Of a stretch of 64,000 bases of DNA, positions 53,864-62,065 are shown one piece after another (within the stretch, counting starts at the first letter, position 1; every line of letters starts with the position of its first letter). This DNA comes from Solirubrobacterales bacterium (GTDB taxonomy: Bacteria > Actinomycetota > Thermoleophilia > Solirubrobacterales > 70-9). The stretch covers positions 1 to 64,000 of the forward strand of contig JAICSS010000001.1 of the NCBI GenBank assembly GCA_025936755.1, given 5' to 3'. A model generated the notes under the pieces. The model was given only the letters and a program-made list of their open reading frames with translations. It was not told the origin of the DNA and searched no databases. Position numbers and translations under genes: made by a program.

Positions 53864-55642
53864 TCAGGCGACGACGGCGCCGCGCCGGCGGTCGATCAGG
53901 GCCTCGACGAGCCCGTCGATCGTCCCCGGCGTCTCGACCCCCGCGGCGTTGAGGTCGGCGCGGACGTCGATCGGGATCTCCGAGCCCTCGACGTCCTCGT
54001 TGAGGACCCCGCCCATGAAGACCGGCGCCCCGGCCGAGCCGGTCCCGCGCAGGTCCTCCATCAGCCGCCGGCCGAAGGAGCGGGCGACGCCGTTGTGGGT
54101 GGTGACGACGACGGCGTCGGCGTCGGTCTCGATCACGGCTTTGACGATGTCCTCGGGATCGCGGTTGATGCCGAAGTCGATCACCTCGGCCCCAACCGCC
54201 GCCAGCGTGGAGGCGAGCAGGAACTCGGCGAACTCGTGCACGTCGGTGGAGGTGACGAGCACCTTCATCCCGCGGATCGCCTCCTCTTCGCGGCGTCCCC
54301 GGAGCTCGGCCAGCAGCCGCTCCCGCTCTTCCATCGTGCTCCTGACCAGGTCCGTTTCGAGGACCGGGCGGCGGCCGCGCGGGAACTCGGGATCCGGCTC
54401 GCCGGCCCCGAAGAGCTCCTCGCAGCGGGTCGAGCCGAGCCGTTTCAGCACCAGCAGCAGCTGGGCCGGGTCGCGAACGTCGATGCCGGCGGCGTCAAGG
54501 CCCTTGATCGCGGCGTCGAAGAAGGCGCGGCCCCCCTGGACGAGCCGGTCCCGCATCGCCTCGATCTGGGCCCAGTCGACCACCGGCTCGACCATCGGCA
54601 CGTATTCCTCCAGCCGGCGGCTGATCGTCTGCACCGTCGCCACCTCCTGCCAGGAGGGGATCCGCTCGGTCTCGGTCACCGGGACGGCGATCGGCGCGCC
54701 GCCGAGGCGGTAGCGGCTGTCCACCATCTTCATGAAGAGGACGTCCGTGTTCAGCACCGCCATGTTGGCATCGAAATCCGCCGTATTGCCGATCGTGTCC
54801 CCCTGGACGAACCCGGCCGGCACTCCCTCGGGATTGGCGGCATGGAGGGCGAGGGTCACGGCCGACTTGACCACCGGGTTCTGGGTCAGGCCCCCCCAGG
54901 AGCAGGAATAGGCGGCGCCGATCAGCTCTTCGCTGACGTAGCGCTCGACCATCGCCCAGCCGACGTAGTTCGCGTAGTCGTGGAAGACGCCCGGGTAGCC
55001 GTCCTCCAGGTAGGAGTCGAAGCAGACGCCCTCCTCGCGGAAAGCGGCCAGCGCGCCAGCGCCCTTCAGCACCGCCATCGTCTGGCTGACGTCGTCGCTC
55101 CAGTAGGGCCACCGCCACGAGTACTGCGAGAGGACGCCGATGTGGGTGATCCCCACCCGCAGCGCGTCGAGGGCGTTTTCCACCGAGCCGGGGCCGCCGA
55201 TCATGTTGTCCGCCGCCTCCGGCTGGACCGGGACCGTGTGGGTCAGCTCCCACCAGTCCTCCTCGTCCCAGAGCGCCGGTCCCGTCTCCTGCGGCGCCTC
55301 GGCCCGCTTGTCCTTCGGCAGCCCCATCCGCCGCTCGGCGATCAGGTTGAAACGGTCCGGGGGGCGGACGCCGCGCGAGAGCGCGTCTTCGTAGATCAGC
55401 CCCAGCGCCTCGCGGGTGTCGTCCCAGGTCGCCAGGCCGACGTTCATGCAGGTGCAGGAGAAGCCCTCGCGGCGGGCGCGCTCGCGCCACTCGCGCTCGG
55501 AGCCGACCCCCTTCTCCTCGCAGAAGAGCGAGGGCGAGCGCTCCAGGCCGGCGGCCAGCTCGCGCCCTTCCTCGACGGCTTCCCTGCCGTCCGGCAGGTC
55601 GGCTGGAAGGAGCGCGCTCAGGTCGACGTCGAGATCAGCCAT
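53864..55642 (-). CDS. Cobalamin-dependent mutase, catalytic barrel and B12-binding domain in one chain, substrate unknown
   Basis: 592 residues. Residues 460-592 are a B12-binding domain: strand-loop KVLVTSTDVHEF with D467 and H469 of the DxHxxG motif (the Gly is Ala here), VVVTTHNGV where other members have Ser-x-Leu, and MGG at 543-545. Residues 1-440 should be the radical barrel, with TCMNVGLATWDD, HTVPVQPEAADNMIGGPGS and GFVQGDTIGNTADFDAN segments. Glutamate mutase and lysine/ornithine aminomutases are the nearest groups I can think of, but I cannot match any. It lies between an SDR and GlmL in one operon. Confidence 0.85.
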   Translation of the reverse strand: MADLDVDLSALLPADLPDGREAVEEGRELAAGLERSPSLFCEEKGVGSEREWRERARREGFSCTCMNVGLATWDDTREALGLIYEDALSRGVRPPDRFNLIAERRMGLPKDKRAEAPQETGPALWDEEDWWELTHTVPVQPEAADNMIGGPGSVENALDALRVGITHIGVLSQYSWRWPYWSDDVSQTMAVLKGAGALAAFREEGVCFDSYLEDGYPGVFHDYANYVGWAMVERYVSEELIGAAYSCSWGGLTQNPVVKSAVTLALHAANPEGVPAGFVQGDTIGNTADFDANMAVLNTDVLFMKMVDSRYRLGGAPIAVPVTETERIPSWQEVATVQTISRRLEEYVPMVEPVVDWAQIEAMRDRLVQGGRAFFDAAIKGLDAAGIDVRDPAQLLLVLKRLGSTRCEELFGAGEPDPEFPRGRRPVLETDLVRSTMEERERLLAELRGRREEEAIRGMKVLVTSTDVHEFAEFLLASTLAAVGAEVIDFGINRDPEDIVKAVIETDADAVVVTTHNGVARSFGRRLMEDLRGTGSAGAPVFMGGVLNEDVEGSEIPIDVRADLNAAGVETPGTIDGLVEALIDRRRGAVVA

Positions 55643-55657
55643 CCGCTCCTCCTTCGA

Positions 55658-56458
55658 TCATCCGTCGAGGATCCATCCGCCGCTGACCTCGAGCACCTGC
55701 CCGGTCGTGTACCCGCCGCCGTCGGAGGCGAGGTACAGCACCGTTTCGGCGATCTCCTCGGGCTTGCCCATCCTCCCCAGCGGCGTCATCGCCAGCGCTT
55801 CGTCGATGTGCTCCTTCGGGATCTCCCAGTCGTCCTCCCAGTTGGCCGCGATCGGGCCCGGGGCGACGGCGTTGACGCGGATCTCCGGCGCCAGGTCGCG
55901 CGCCAGCGCCGAGGTGAAGGCGCGGACGCCGCCCTTGGCGGCGCAGTAGGTGACCGCCACCGAGTTGACGACGTTCTCCTGGTCGATCCCGTTGCCGTAG
56001 GAGCCGGAGAAGTTGACGATCGCGCCGCTGCCGGTCCGCCGCAGGTGCGGTACCGCCGCCTGGCAGACCCGGAAGGTGCCGAGCAGGTCGACGTCGAGCA
56101 GGGCCGCGAAGGCCTCTTCCTCGGAGTCGGCGAAGCGGACGGCGTCGTCGGGATCGATCCGGCCGGCGGTGTTGACGACCACGTCGATGCGGCCGTAGCG
56201 CTCGGCAGCGGCGCCGACGAAGCGGCCCACCGACTCCGCCTCCGTCACCTCGAGCTGTCCGATGTGCCCCTCTGACCCCGCGCTTTCGATCTCCCGCAGC
56301 GCCGCCCCGGCCGACTCCTCCGAAGTGCGATACCCGAGGACCACCGTTGCCCCCTCGCGACCGAGCGCCCGCGCCACCGCGCCACCGAGCGCTCCTCCAG
56401 CCCCGGTGACAAGCGCGACCTTTCCCTCGAACCGTCGGCCGTCGTTCCACTTGGCCAT
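55658..56458 (-). CDS. Short-chain dehydrogenase/reductase
   Basis: 266 residues from ATG 56458 (MAKWNDGRRFEGKVALVTG). NAD(P)-binding TGAGGALGGAVA, NTAGR where NNAG is usual, Ser in NFSGSYG, and catalytic Tyr-Lys in YCAAKGG. The first gene of the mutase locus, it probably oxidises or reduces a substrate or product of the mutase. An Asp-free loop after strand 2 (LGYRTSEE) leaves the cofactor preference open. Confidence 0.9.
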   Translation of the reverse strand: MAKWNDGRRFEGKVALVTGAGGALGGAVARALGREGATVVLGYRTSEESAGAALREIESAGSEGHIGQLEVTEAESVGRFVGAAAERYGRIDVVVNTAGRIDPDDAVRFADSEEEAFAALLDVDLLGTFRVCQAAVPHLRRTGSGAIVNFSGSYGNGIDQENVVNSVAVTYCAAKGGVRAFTSALARDLAPEIRVNAVAPGPIAANWEDDWEIPKEHIDEALAMTPLGRMGKPEEIAETVLYLASDGGGYTTGQVLEVSGGWILDG

Positions 56459-56524
56459 GCCCGTAAAAACTAGCCGGTGCCGGTGCTCGGAGCGAGCCCC
56501 CGGGCGGGGGCCCGCTCGCATCCC

Positions 56525-57088
56525 TCAGGCGCGAGCCTGCTCTTTGACTTCCTGCGCGTTCTCCGCAGCGCTGTCTTTGAGCCCCTCGGCCTGCTCCTGA
56601 CCGGCCTCTTTGGCGGTCTGCACCGCTTCCTGGCCGACCTCTTTGGCGCCTTCGACCGCCTGCTCGGCGACTTGACTCGCGACCTCGCGGCCGCGGTCGA
56701 GCGCCTCCTGGCCGGTTTCGACCGCCGTTTCCTTCACCTGGTCGGCGACGGGGCCGACCTTTTCGTCCTCGATCCGGGTTGACGGGATCATCATCCCGGC
56801 GAGGAAGCCGGCGGCGAGGCCGCCTATCGCCAGCCCCAGCGGGTTTTCCTGGGCGACCCCGACGACCTGCCGGGCGCTCTCCTTGACTTCCTGCCCGTCG
56901 GGCGTCGCATCGCCGACTTTGTGGGTCGTCCCCTGGACCTGCTCGATCAGGCGCTCGCGCTTGTCCGAGATCGACTCCCTGACCCTGGTTTTGACGTCGG
57001 TCTTGTAAGCGAGCGCGTCGACGGTGTCGCCCATTTGGGCGCGCGTCTCCTCTATCTCCTCGCGGATCTGGCTTGGCTCTTGGCCCAT
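56525..57088 (-). CDS. DUF3618-type membrane stress protein
   Basis: 187 residues. The N-terminal MGQEPSQIREEIEETRAQMGDTVDAL is the DUF3618 signature. A short helix (LGLAIGGLAAGFLAGMMIP) lies near 83-101, and the C-terminal 80 residues are Glu/Ala/Gln repeats forming a charged helix. It is the last of three co-oriented envelope genes and overlaps the holin-like gene by 37 bases. Confidence 0.85.
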   Translation of the reverse strand: MGQEPSQIREEIEETRAQMGDTVDALAYKTDVKTRVRESISDKRERLIEQVQGTTHKVGDATPDGQEVKESARQVVGVAQENPLGLAIGGLAAGFLAGMMIPSTRIEDEKVGPVADQVKETAVETGQEALDRGREVASQVAEQAVEGAKEVGQEAVQTAKEAGQEQAEGLKDSAAENAQEVKEQARA

Positions 57089-57477
57089 TGCACGTCCTCC
57101 TTCACGGTTTCGACGGTTTGCTCGGGGGCGGGTGGCAGCCCCTTCTTGACTCGGTCTTTGCCGGTGAGGGCCAGGACCGCGGCGATCGCGCCGTAGACGA
57201 GGGTCACGATCAGAGCCGCGACCCAGAGGTCCATCGCCTTGCCGAGCAGGGCGAGGATCATCGTCGTCAGCGTCCCCAGCGCCAGCAGCCCGAGGACGGC
57301 GGCGCCGCCGAACATGCCGGCGCCTTCGCCCGCCACCTTGCCTTTCTGGCTCAACTCGGCTTTGGCCAGCTCGATCTCCTTGCGGACGAGCGTCGTCGTC
57401 TGCTCGGAGAGTTCCCTGACCAGCTCCCCGGTGGAGTGCGAGCGCAGCTCGTTGCCCTCGCCGTTCATGGTGCTCAT
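57052..57477 (-). CDS. Holin-X-family (phage-holin-superfamily) membrane protein
   Basis: 141 residues. STGELVRELSEQTTTLVRKEIELAKAEL is the hallmark of actinobacterial Holin-X proteins, followed by two membrane helices (about 55-80 and 85-105). The name reflects fold similarity only; there are no phage genes here. It is coupled to the 57474-58022 gene by an ATGA overlap. Confidence 0.88.
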   Translation of the reverse strand: MSTMNGEGNELRSHSTGELVRELSEQTTTLVRKEIELAKAELSQKGKVAGEGAGMFGGAAVLGLLALGTLTTMILALLGKAMDLWVAALIVTLVYGAIAAVLALTGKDRVKKGLPPAPEQTVETVKEDVQWAKSQARSARR

Positions 57478-58022
57478 GGCGCGGCGGCGGGAACGGCCGG
57501 CTGCGCGGTGGCAGGCGGCGGGGTCACGACCGGCTCCACCGCCGAGCGGCGCACCGGAACCGCGCCGCTCGCCTGCGGCACCCGGCCCGTCGGGCGCGAG
57601 CCGTTCCGCTGCTGGTAGCGGCTGCGGCTGGACGCCTTCAGGAACCTGGCGGCGAGGATGCCGACGGCCGCGCCCCCGGCGAGCACCGCCCAGGGGCGCC
57701 GGCGCCCGAAGTCCTCGACGTCTTCGAGCATCTCGTCCGGGCCCCGCTCCTTGAGGTAGGAGCCGACCTTCTCGGTCTGCTCGGCGGCACGGTCGGCGAG
57801 CTTCGCCGGCGTGTCCTTGCCCTGTTTGCGCAGCTCCTCGCCCACCGAGCGCAGGTCCTGCGCGGTGCTGCTGACCTGCTCGCCCGCGTGGGTGGAGCGG
57901 TCGTCGATCTGCCGGCGAATGCCTTCCTGCGCATCGCCCGCCGCCTCGCGCGCCTTCTCCTGCGCCTGGCCGGCGACCTCCTGCGCTTTTTCCTGCGCTT
58001 CGCCAACGCTTCCGTCAGCCAT
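57474..58022 (-). CDS. Apolipoprotein-like helical protein with one membrane segment
   Basis: 182 residues. Residues 5-35 repeat AQEKAREAAGDAQ-like units, 40-90 form more amphipathic helix, a short hydrophobic segment (WAVLAGGAAVGILAARFL) lies at 110-127, and the tail is Pro/Ala-rich. It is the first gene behind a sigma-B-like promoter. Similar proteins accompany DUF3618 and Holin-X genes in actinobacteria and are thought to respond to envelope or general stress. Confidence 0.75.
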   Translation of the reverse strand: MADGSVGEAQEKAQEVAGQAQEKAREAAGDAQEGIRRQIDDRSTHAGEQVSSTAQDLRSVGEELRKQGKDTPAKLADRAAEQTEKVGSYLKERGPDEMLEDVEDFGRRRPWAVLAGGAAVGILAARFLKASSRSRYQQRNGSRPTGRVPQASGAVPVRRSAVEPVVTPPPATAQPAVPAAAP

Positions 58023-58494
58023 CTTCGTCCTCCAATGGTCGATCTCGAATTAGGTGACCGGCGGTCAGGTCCGAGGCTCGTCAACCTCGCCACTCCGCAG
58101 TCCAGCTCCCCAAGATCGGCTCGAACCTAAGCGAGACGGCGCGACATCGGGCTCACTCTGCGGGTACCCCTCGCTGCGATGGACAAACGGCCCTTTTAGG
58201 AATCCGGCTGCGTCTTCGCCGGCTTCCCCGGTTCCAGGTCTAGCGCGTCCGCCGTCCCGCAACCGAACGTTGCCTGGCGAGTGCCTCCGAGGCGGCGCGG
58301 CCGGCTGCGGGCAGGGGACGGGCAGCCGGCCGCTGCCCCATGGCCTCGGCGGGGGAATTGCTCGTTCGCCATGCTGCCCGGCGCCAAAGGGGGCGAGGCG
58401 CCGGGTTTCCGCCACGATCGAGCACGGATAGACGATAGAACCGGAGCCCCCATCCGCTGGAATAGTTGAGCCCGCCCTGGGAGTAGTCCATGCT
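58023..58494. other. Intergenic region between the stress operon and the PAS-LuxR gene
   Basis: 472 bases without a gene I can support. It holds a sigma-B-like minus-strand promoter (58164-58188), a roughly 140-base leader for the stress operon, and upstream DNA of the plus-strand regulator. The open frames through it are GC-rich shadows with no start signals or family resemblance. Confidence 0.6.
58164..58188 (-). promoter_or_regulatory. Sigma-B-like promoter for the envelope-stress operon
   Basis: The minus strand has GTTTGT (58188-58183), a 13-base spacer and GGGTAC (58169-58164), matching the general-stress consensus GTTT-N12-15-GGGTAT of Bacillus SigB and its actinobacterial relatives. 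It points at a three-gene operon of stress-type envelope proteins about 140 bases downstream, which makes a chance match less likely. Confidence 0.5.
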
Positions 58495-58500
58495 GTGCGA

Positions 58501-59571
58501 ATGGCACAGCGGAAGGCAACCCGCGACTGGCACCGCGACCCCGCGGGATCCCCCGAGGGCATCCAGGCGATGCTGAACGCCCTGCCGGCGCTGGTCGGCT
58601 ACTGGGACAGCGACCTGCGCAACCGGATGGCGAACGACGCCTACATCGAGTTCTTCGGCGTCTCGCCGGAGGAGATGCGTGACACCCACATCCGCGAGTT
58701 GCTGGGAGCGGAGATCTACGAGCAGAGCCTGCCCTACATCGAAGGCGCCTTGGCCGGGGAGACCCAGCTCTTCCACCGAGAGCTCCCCACGCCATCCGGA
58801 GAGATCCGCTACACCCAGTCCTCCTACATCCCCGACTTCGTCGGAGGTGAGGTGCGCGGCTTCTTCGTCCTCGTCACCGACATCACCGAGCAGCGGCGGA
58901 TCGAAGAAGAGGTCGAGCGCAACCGGGCGCGCCTGGCGGAAGCCGAGCGGATCGCGCGCATGGGGAGCTGGGAGTGGGACATCCCCAGCCAGCAGATGAC
59001 CTGCTCGGAGGGGCTGTACGGGATCTACGGCATCTCCCCTGGAGAGTTCGACGGCCGCTACGAAGGAGGGTCCCAGTACGTGCACCCCGAGGACCACGAC
59101 CTCGTCGAGCGCCAGATGCGCGAAGCGGTCGAGAGCGGCGTCTCGGTCGATCTCGAGTACCGGATCATCAGGCCGGACGGCCGCGTCCGCCGCGTCCGCA
59201 GCCGCGCCGAGCTGACCGCCGACAGAGCCGGCAACGCCCTGCGCCTGGCCGGCACGGTCCAGGACGTGACCGAGCTGCACGCCGCCGCCGAGGCGCTCCA
59301 CCAGACCGCCAGCGACCTCGGCCGCCGCGCCGCCGCCCTCCACCCGTCCCGCGACCGCGCCCGCCCCACCGACCTGACCAGGAGCCTCACCGCCCGCCAG
59401 ATCGAGATCCTCGCCCTCGTCGCCGAGGGCCTCAGCAACGCCGAGATCGCCTCCCGCCTCTACCTCGCCGAGAACACCGTCAAATGGCACGTCCGCAAGA
59501 TCCTGCGAGGGCTGGGGGTGGGGAACAGGGCGCAGGCGGTGGCACGGTACCTGTCGGCCCCGGCTTCCTGA
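58501..59571 (+). CDS. PAS-PAS sensor with LuxR-type DNA-binding domain
   Basis: 356 residues from ATG 58501, or 358 from GTG 58495. PAS 1 (about 20-135) has MLNALPALVGYWDSDLRNRM and VTDITEQRRIEEEVE. PAS 2 (about 145-260) has GSWEWDIPSQQMTCSEGLYGIYG and GTVQDVTEL. A LuxR helix-turn-helix ends the protein: LTARQIEILALVAEGLSNAEIA followed by ENTVKWHVRKIL. It should sense a small cytoplasmic signal and bind DNA directly, with no kinase partner adjacent. The ATG lies in the loop of a GCTGTGC/GCACAGC hairpin. Confidence 0.9.
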   Translation: MAQRKATRDWHRDPAGSPEGIQAMLNALPALVGYWDSDLRNRMANDAYIEFFGVSPEEMRDTHIRELLGAEIYEQSLPYIEGALAGETQLFHRELPTPSGEIRYTQSSYIPDFVGGEVRGFFVLVTDITEQRRIEEEVERNRARLAEAERIARMGSWEWDIPSQQMTCSEGLYGIYGISPGEFDGRYEGGSQYVHPEDHDLVERQMREAVESGVSVDLEYRIIRPDGRVRRVRSRAELTADRAGNALRLAGTVQDVTELHAAAEALHQTASDLGRRAAALHPSRDRARPTDLTRSLTARQIEILALVAEGLSNAEIASRLYLAENTVKWHVRKILRGLGVGNRAQAVARYLSAPAS

Positions 59572-59669
59572 CGTCGTGACGCCGGAAGAAACCGCCGAGA
59601 CCGACCGATGGCAGGGCTTCCCGGCGAAAGTGCAAGCCGCGGGCGGGCGGGCGGCTGAAGCGGGGTGAG

Positions 59670-59743
<74 letters not shown>

Positions 59744-59820
59744 GCCGGCCGAGCCTAGCGCCGATCGTCGGCGCGGCCGGCTTTCGCCACAGCGGGCTGT
59801 GGCAGAAACCGGATGCGGGC

Positions 59821-60186
59821 TCAGGCGCTGAAGAGCTGGGCGAGGGAGCGGCCGACGTCCGGCGGCTCTTCTTCGCCCTTGGCGGCGGCGGCGGAGCCCT
59901 CGGCGAGGGCCTTGGCGGCGTCGGCGATCTGGTGGTCGCGGCCGCCGCGGATCGTGCCGGTCTTCTTCGCTTCGGCGAGGTCGGACTCCATCAGGCCGGC
60001 CAGCTCGGCCAGCCGGCGGAGGCCGACGACGCTGGCGGTGCCCTTCAGCGCGTGTGCTTCGGCGCGCATCGTCTCGAAGTCGCTGGAGCCGGTGGCGAGA
60101 CCGGCGGAGATGACGTCGCAGCGGCGCTTCGCCTCTTCGGCGAAGGACTGCAGGAGCCCCTCCTCGGTGGCGGCTTTCTCGTTCAC
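59821..60186 (-). CDS. Histidine phosphotransfer (Hpt) domain protein
   Basis: 121 residues, GTG start. AHALKGTASVVGLRRLAELA is the Hpt motif, with the phospho-accepting His in HALKG near residue 45. Stand-alone Hpt proteins pass phosphate between hybrid kinases and response regulators. No kinase or receiver lies next to it. The start overlaps the stop of the thioredoxin-like lipoprotein gene, so the two are likely made together. Confidence 0.9.
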   Translation of the reverse strand: MNEKAATEEGLLQSFAEEAKRRCDVISAGLATGSSDFETMRAEAHALKGTASVVGLRRLAELAGLMESDLAEAKKTGTIRGGRDHQIADAAKALAEGSAAAAKGEEEPPDVGRSLAQLFSA

Positions 60187-61271
60187 GGCGCGATCGCCCT
60201 GTCGACCGCTTCGTGCATCAGCTCGAGCCCGAAGGCCCCCTCGACCGCATCCCTGACGATCCCCCGGCGGTCGATCGTGAACAGGTAGGGCTCGCTGGGC
60301 AGGTGGAACGCCCGCACCTGTGGGCGCGCGCCCTTGGCGGGATCGTTGTCGTCGTAGATCTCCATATGGATGAAGGCCGCCTTGTCTCCGTATTCGTGCT
60401 TTGCCTGCTCCGCCACGTCGACGACGGGGCCGCAGACCCGACTCTGGCAGAACTGCGGGGTCGCAAACAAGAGGACTATCGGTTCTCTTCCTAGCGCATC
60501 CGCGTAATCGACCTTGTTCTGGCTATCCGGAGGGACGCGCGTCGTGATCTTCGACAGCTCTCCGCCGACGTCCTGCGCGGTCGGGGTGTGGATGGTCGGC
60601 GCCCGCCGCCCCACCCGCGGGATGCGGTGGAACTCGCCGACCTCGGCGCTAGGCAGGAGGCCGCCCCGAAGTTCGCCGCCGTCCTTGACGATCGCGGCGA
60701 TCCGCCAGCCGCCTTCGCGGGGGAAGTCGAGCTGGGTCGAGTAGACGACGCTGGCGGCGCCGGCGTCTTCGGCGGTCGAACGCGCGCGGAAGGCGGGCTC
60801 GGTCGCCAGGCTTTCGATCGAAGCCGGGAAGGGGCCCACGGCCGGCTGGTCGAGCGCCTGCTTTTCGGCTTTGGTCTGCAGGCCGGGATTGCCGGCCTTC
60901 GATTTCGCGCCCCGCTTGGGTTCCGGCACCTTGGCGAAGTAGAGAGCGACTTCGGCGTCTGTCACCTGTCCCCGGTCGCGGTCGAAGACGCCGAACGGGT
61001 AGCGGTTCTCGCCCCGGTAGAAAACTTCGGCGGCCGGGTCGATCACCCATTCGAGCGGCGCGTCCGCCACCTTCAGGACCTGCCGCAGGGTTCTGTTCTC
61101 GACCGTGGGGAACTCGGATTTCGGCGGGGCGGGGCGGCTTTCGGCGCTGTTCGGAGCGCCGGCGGTCGAGGCGCCCGTCCCGGAATCGCCCCCGCAGCCT
61201 GCCGATACGGCGCCGCTCGCGAGCAGGCAGAGCAGGGCTGGGAGCATGCGGGGGGCGCGCATCGGCGGCAT
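60183..61271 (-). CDS. Thioredoxin-fold lipoprotein
   Basis: 362 residues. A signal sequence ends at lipobox VSAGC with C26. Residues 40-220 are an unassigned domain, and residues 225-362 look like a thioredoxin/redoxin domain: REPIVLLFATPQFCQSRVCGPVVDV with a C-x4-C pair, then HMEIYDDNDPAKG and a cis-Pro-like SEPYLFTIDRRG. It probably acts on the outer face of the membrane in thiol chemistry. The widened active-site spacing makes reducing activity uncertain. Confidence 0.8.
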   Translation of the reverse strand: MPPMRAPRMLPALLCLLASGAVSAGCGGDSGTGASTAGAPNSAESRPAPPKSEFPTVENRTLRQVLKVADAPLEWVIDPAAEVFYRGENRYPFGVFDRDRGQVTDAEVALYFAKVPEPKRGAKSKAGNPGLQTKAEKQALDQPAVGPFPASIESLATEPAFRARSTAEDAGAASVVYSTQLDFPREGGWRIAAIVKDGGELRGGLLPSAEVGEFHRIPRVGRRAPTIHTPTAQDVGGELSKITTRVPPDSQNKVDYADALGREPIVLLFATPQFCQSRVCGPVVDVAEQAKHEYGDKAAFIHMEIYDDNDPAKGARPQVRAFHLPSEPYLFTIDRRGIVRDAVEGAFGLELMHEAVDRAIAP

Positions 61272-61320
61272 GTTATGGAGAGATAGGGTGCCCGGGGTTC
61301 TCGACGAGAAGGAGATGGAG

Positions 61321-62052
61321 ATGGCGGAGCGAGGGGCACTGGTGACCGGAGCATCGAGCGGGATCGGCCTCGCGATCGCGCGGACGCTCGGCGAAGAGGG
61401 TTACGCGCTCACCGTCTCCGCCCGCCGGCCCGAGAAGCTCGAGCAAGCCGCCGCGGGACTGCGCGAGGAGGGCTTCGAGGTCGAGGCGGTCCCGGCCAAC
61501 ATGGCCGAGGAGGACCACGTCGTCGCCATCTTCGCCGCCCATCGTGAGAGGTACGGCCGCCTCGACGTGCTGGTCAACAACGCCGGCGTCGGAATCGGGG
61601 CGCCGATGGAGGAAATCCAGACCAAGCACCTCGACATGCAACTCGCGGTCAACCTGCGGGCGCTGATCCTCGGCACCCGCGAGGGGCTGCCGATGCTGCG
61701 CGAGGCCGGGGCCGAGCACGGCAAGGCGCTGATCGTCAACACCGCTTCGATCGCCGGCAAGGGCGGCCAGGCCTGGCTCTCGATCTACGCCGCGACCAAG
61801 GCGGCGGTGATCAACTTCACCCAGTCGACGCACCGCGAGGCTGGCAACGCCGGAATCCAGTGCACGGCGCTGGCGCCGGGATTCGTCGAGACGCCGATGA
61901 CCGAGTTCGTCCAGGGCCAGATCCCGCCCGAGGAGATGATCCGGCCGGGGGACCTCGGCGAGGCGGTGCGCTTCCTGCTGCGGACCTCGCGCAACTGCCA
62001 CGTGCCGGAGATCGTGTTTACGCGTCCGGGCGAGGGACTCGATACCCCCTGA
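61321..62052 (+). CDS. Short-chain dehydrogenase/reductase
   Basis: 243 residues from ATG 61321, chosen over ATG 61315 because AAGGAG then lies at a workable distance. Classical SDR: TGASSGIGLAIA, NNAGVGIG, the Ser of NTASIAG, and catalytic YAATK. The Cys and Asn-rich end does not identify a substrate. It is divergent from the lipoprotein gene and 13 bases upstream of the glycosyltransferase. Confidence 0.9.
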   Translation: MAERGALVTGASSGIGLAIARTLGEEGYALTVSARRPEKLEQAAAGLREEGFEVEAVPANMAEEDHVVAIFAAHRERYGRLDVLVNNAGVGIGAPMEEIQTKHLDMQLAVNLRALILGTREGLPMLREAGAEHGKALIVNTASIAGKGGQAWLSIYAATKAAVINFTQSTHREAGNAGIQCTALAPGFVETPMTEFVQGQIPPEEMIRPGDLGEAVRFLLRTSRNCHVPEIVFTRPGEGLDTP

Positions 62053-62065
62053 GCACGACTCGGGC

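Noticed and set aside
56525-57477. Prophage remnant suggested by the holin-family gene
   Set aside because: Holin-X proteins are normal actinobacterial chromosomal proteins, and no integrase, capsid, tail or lysin gene is present.
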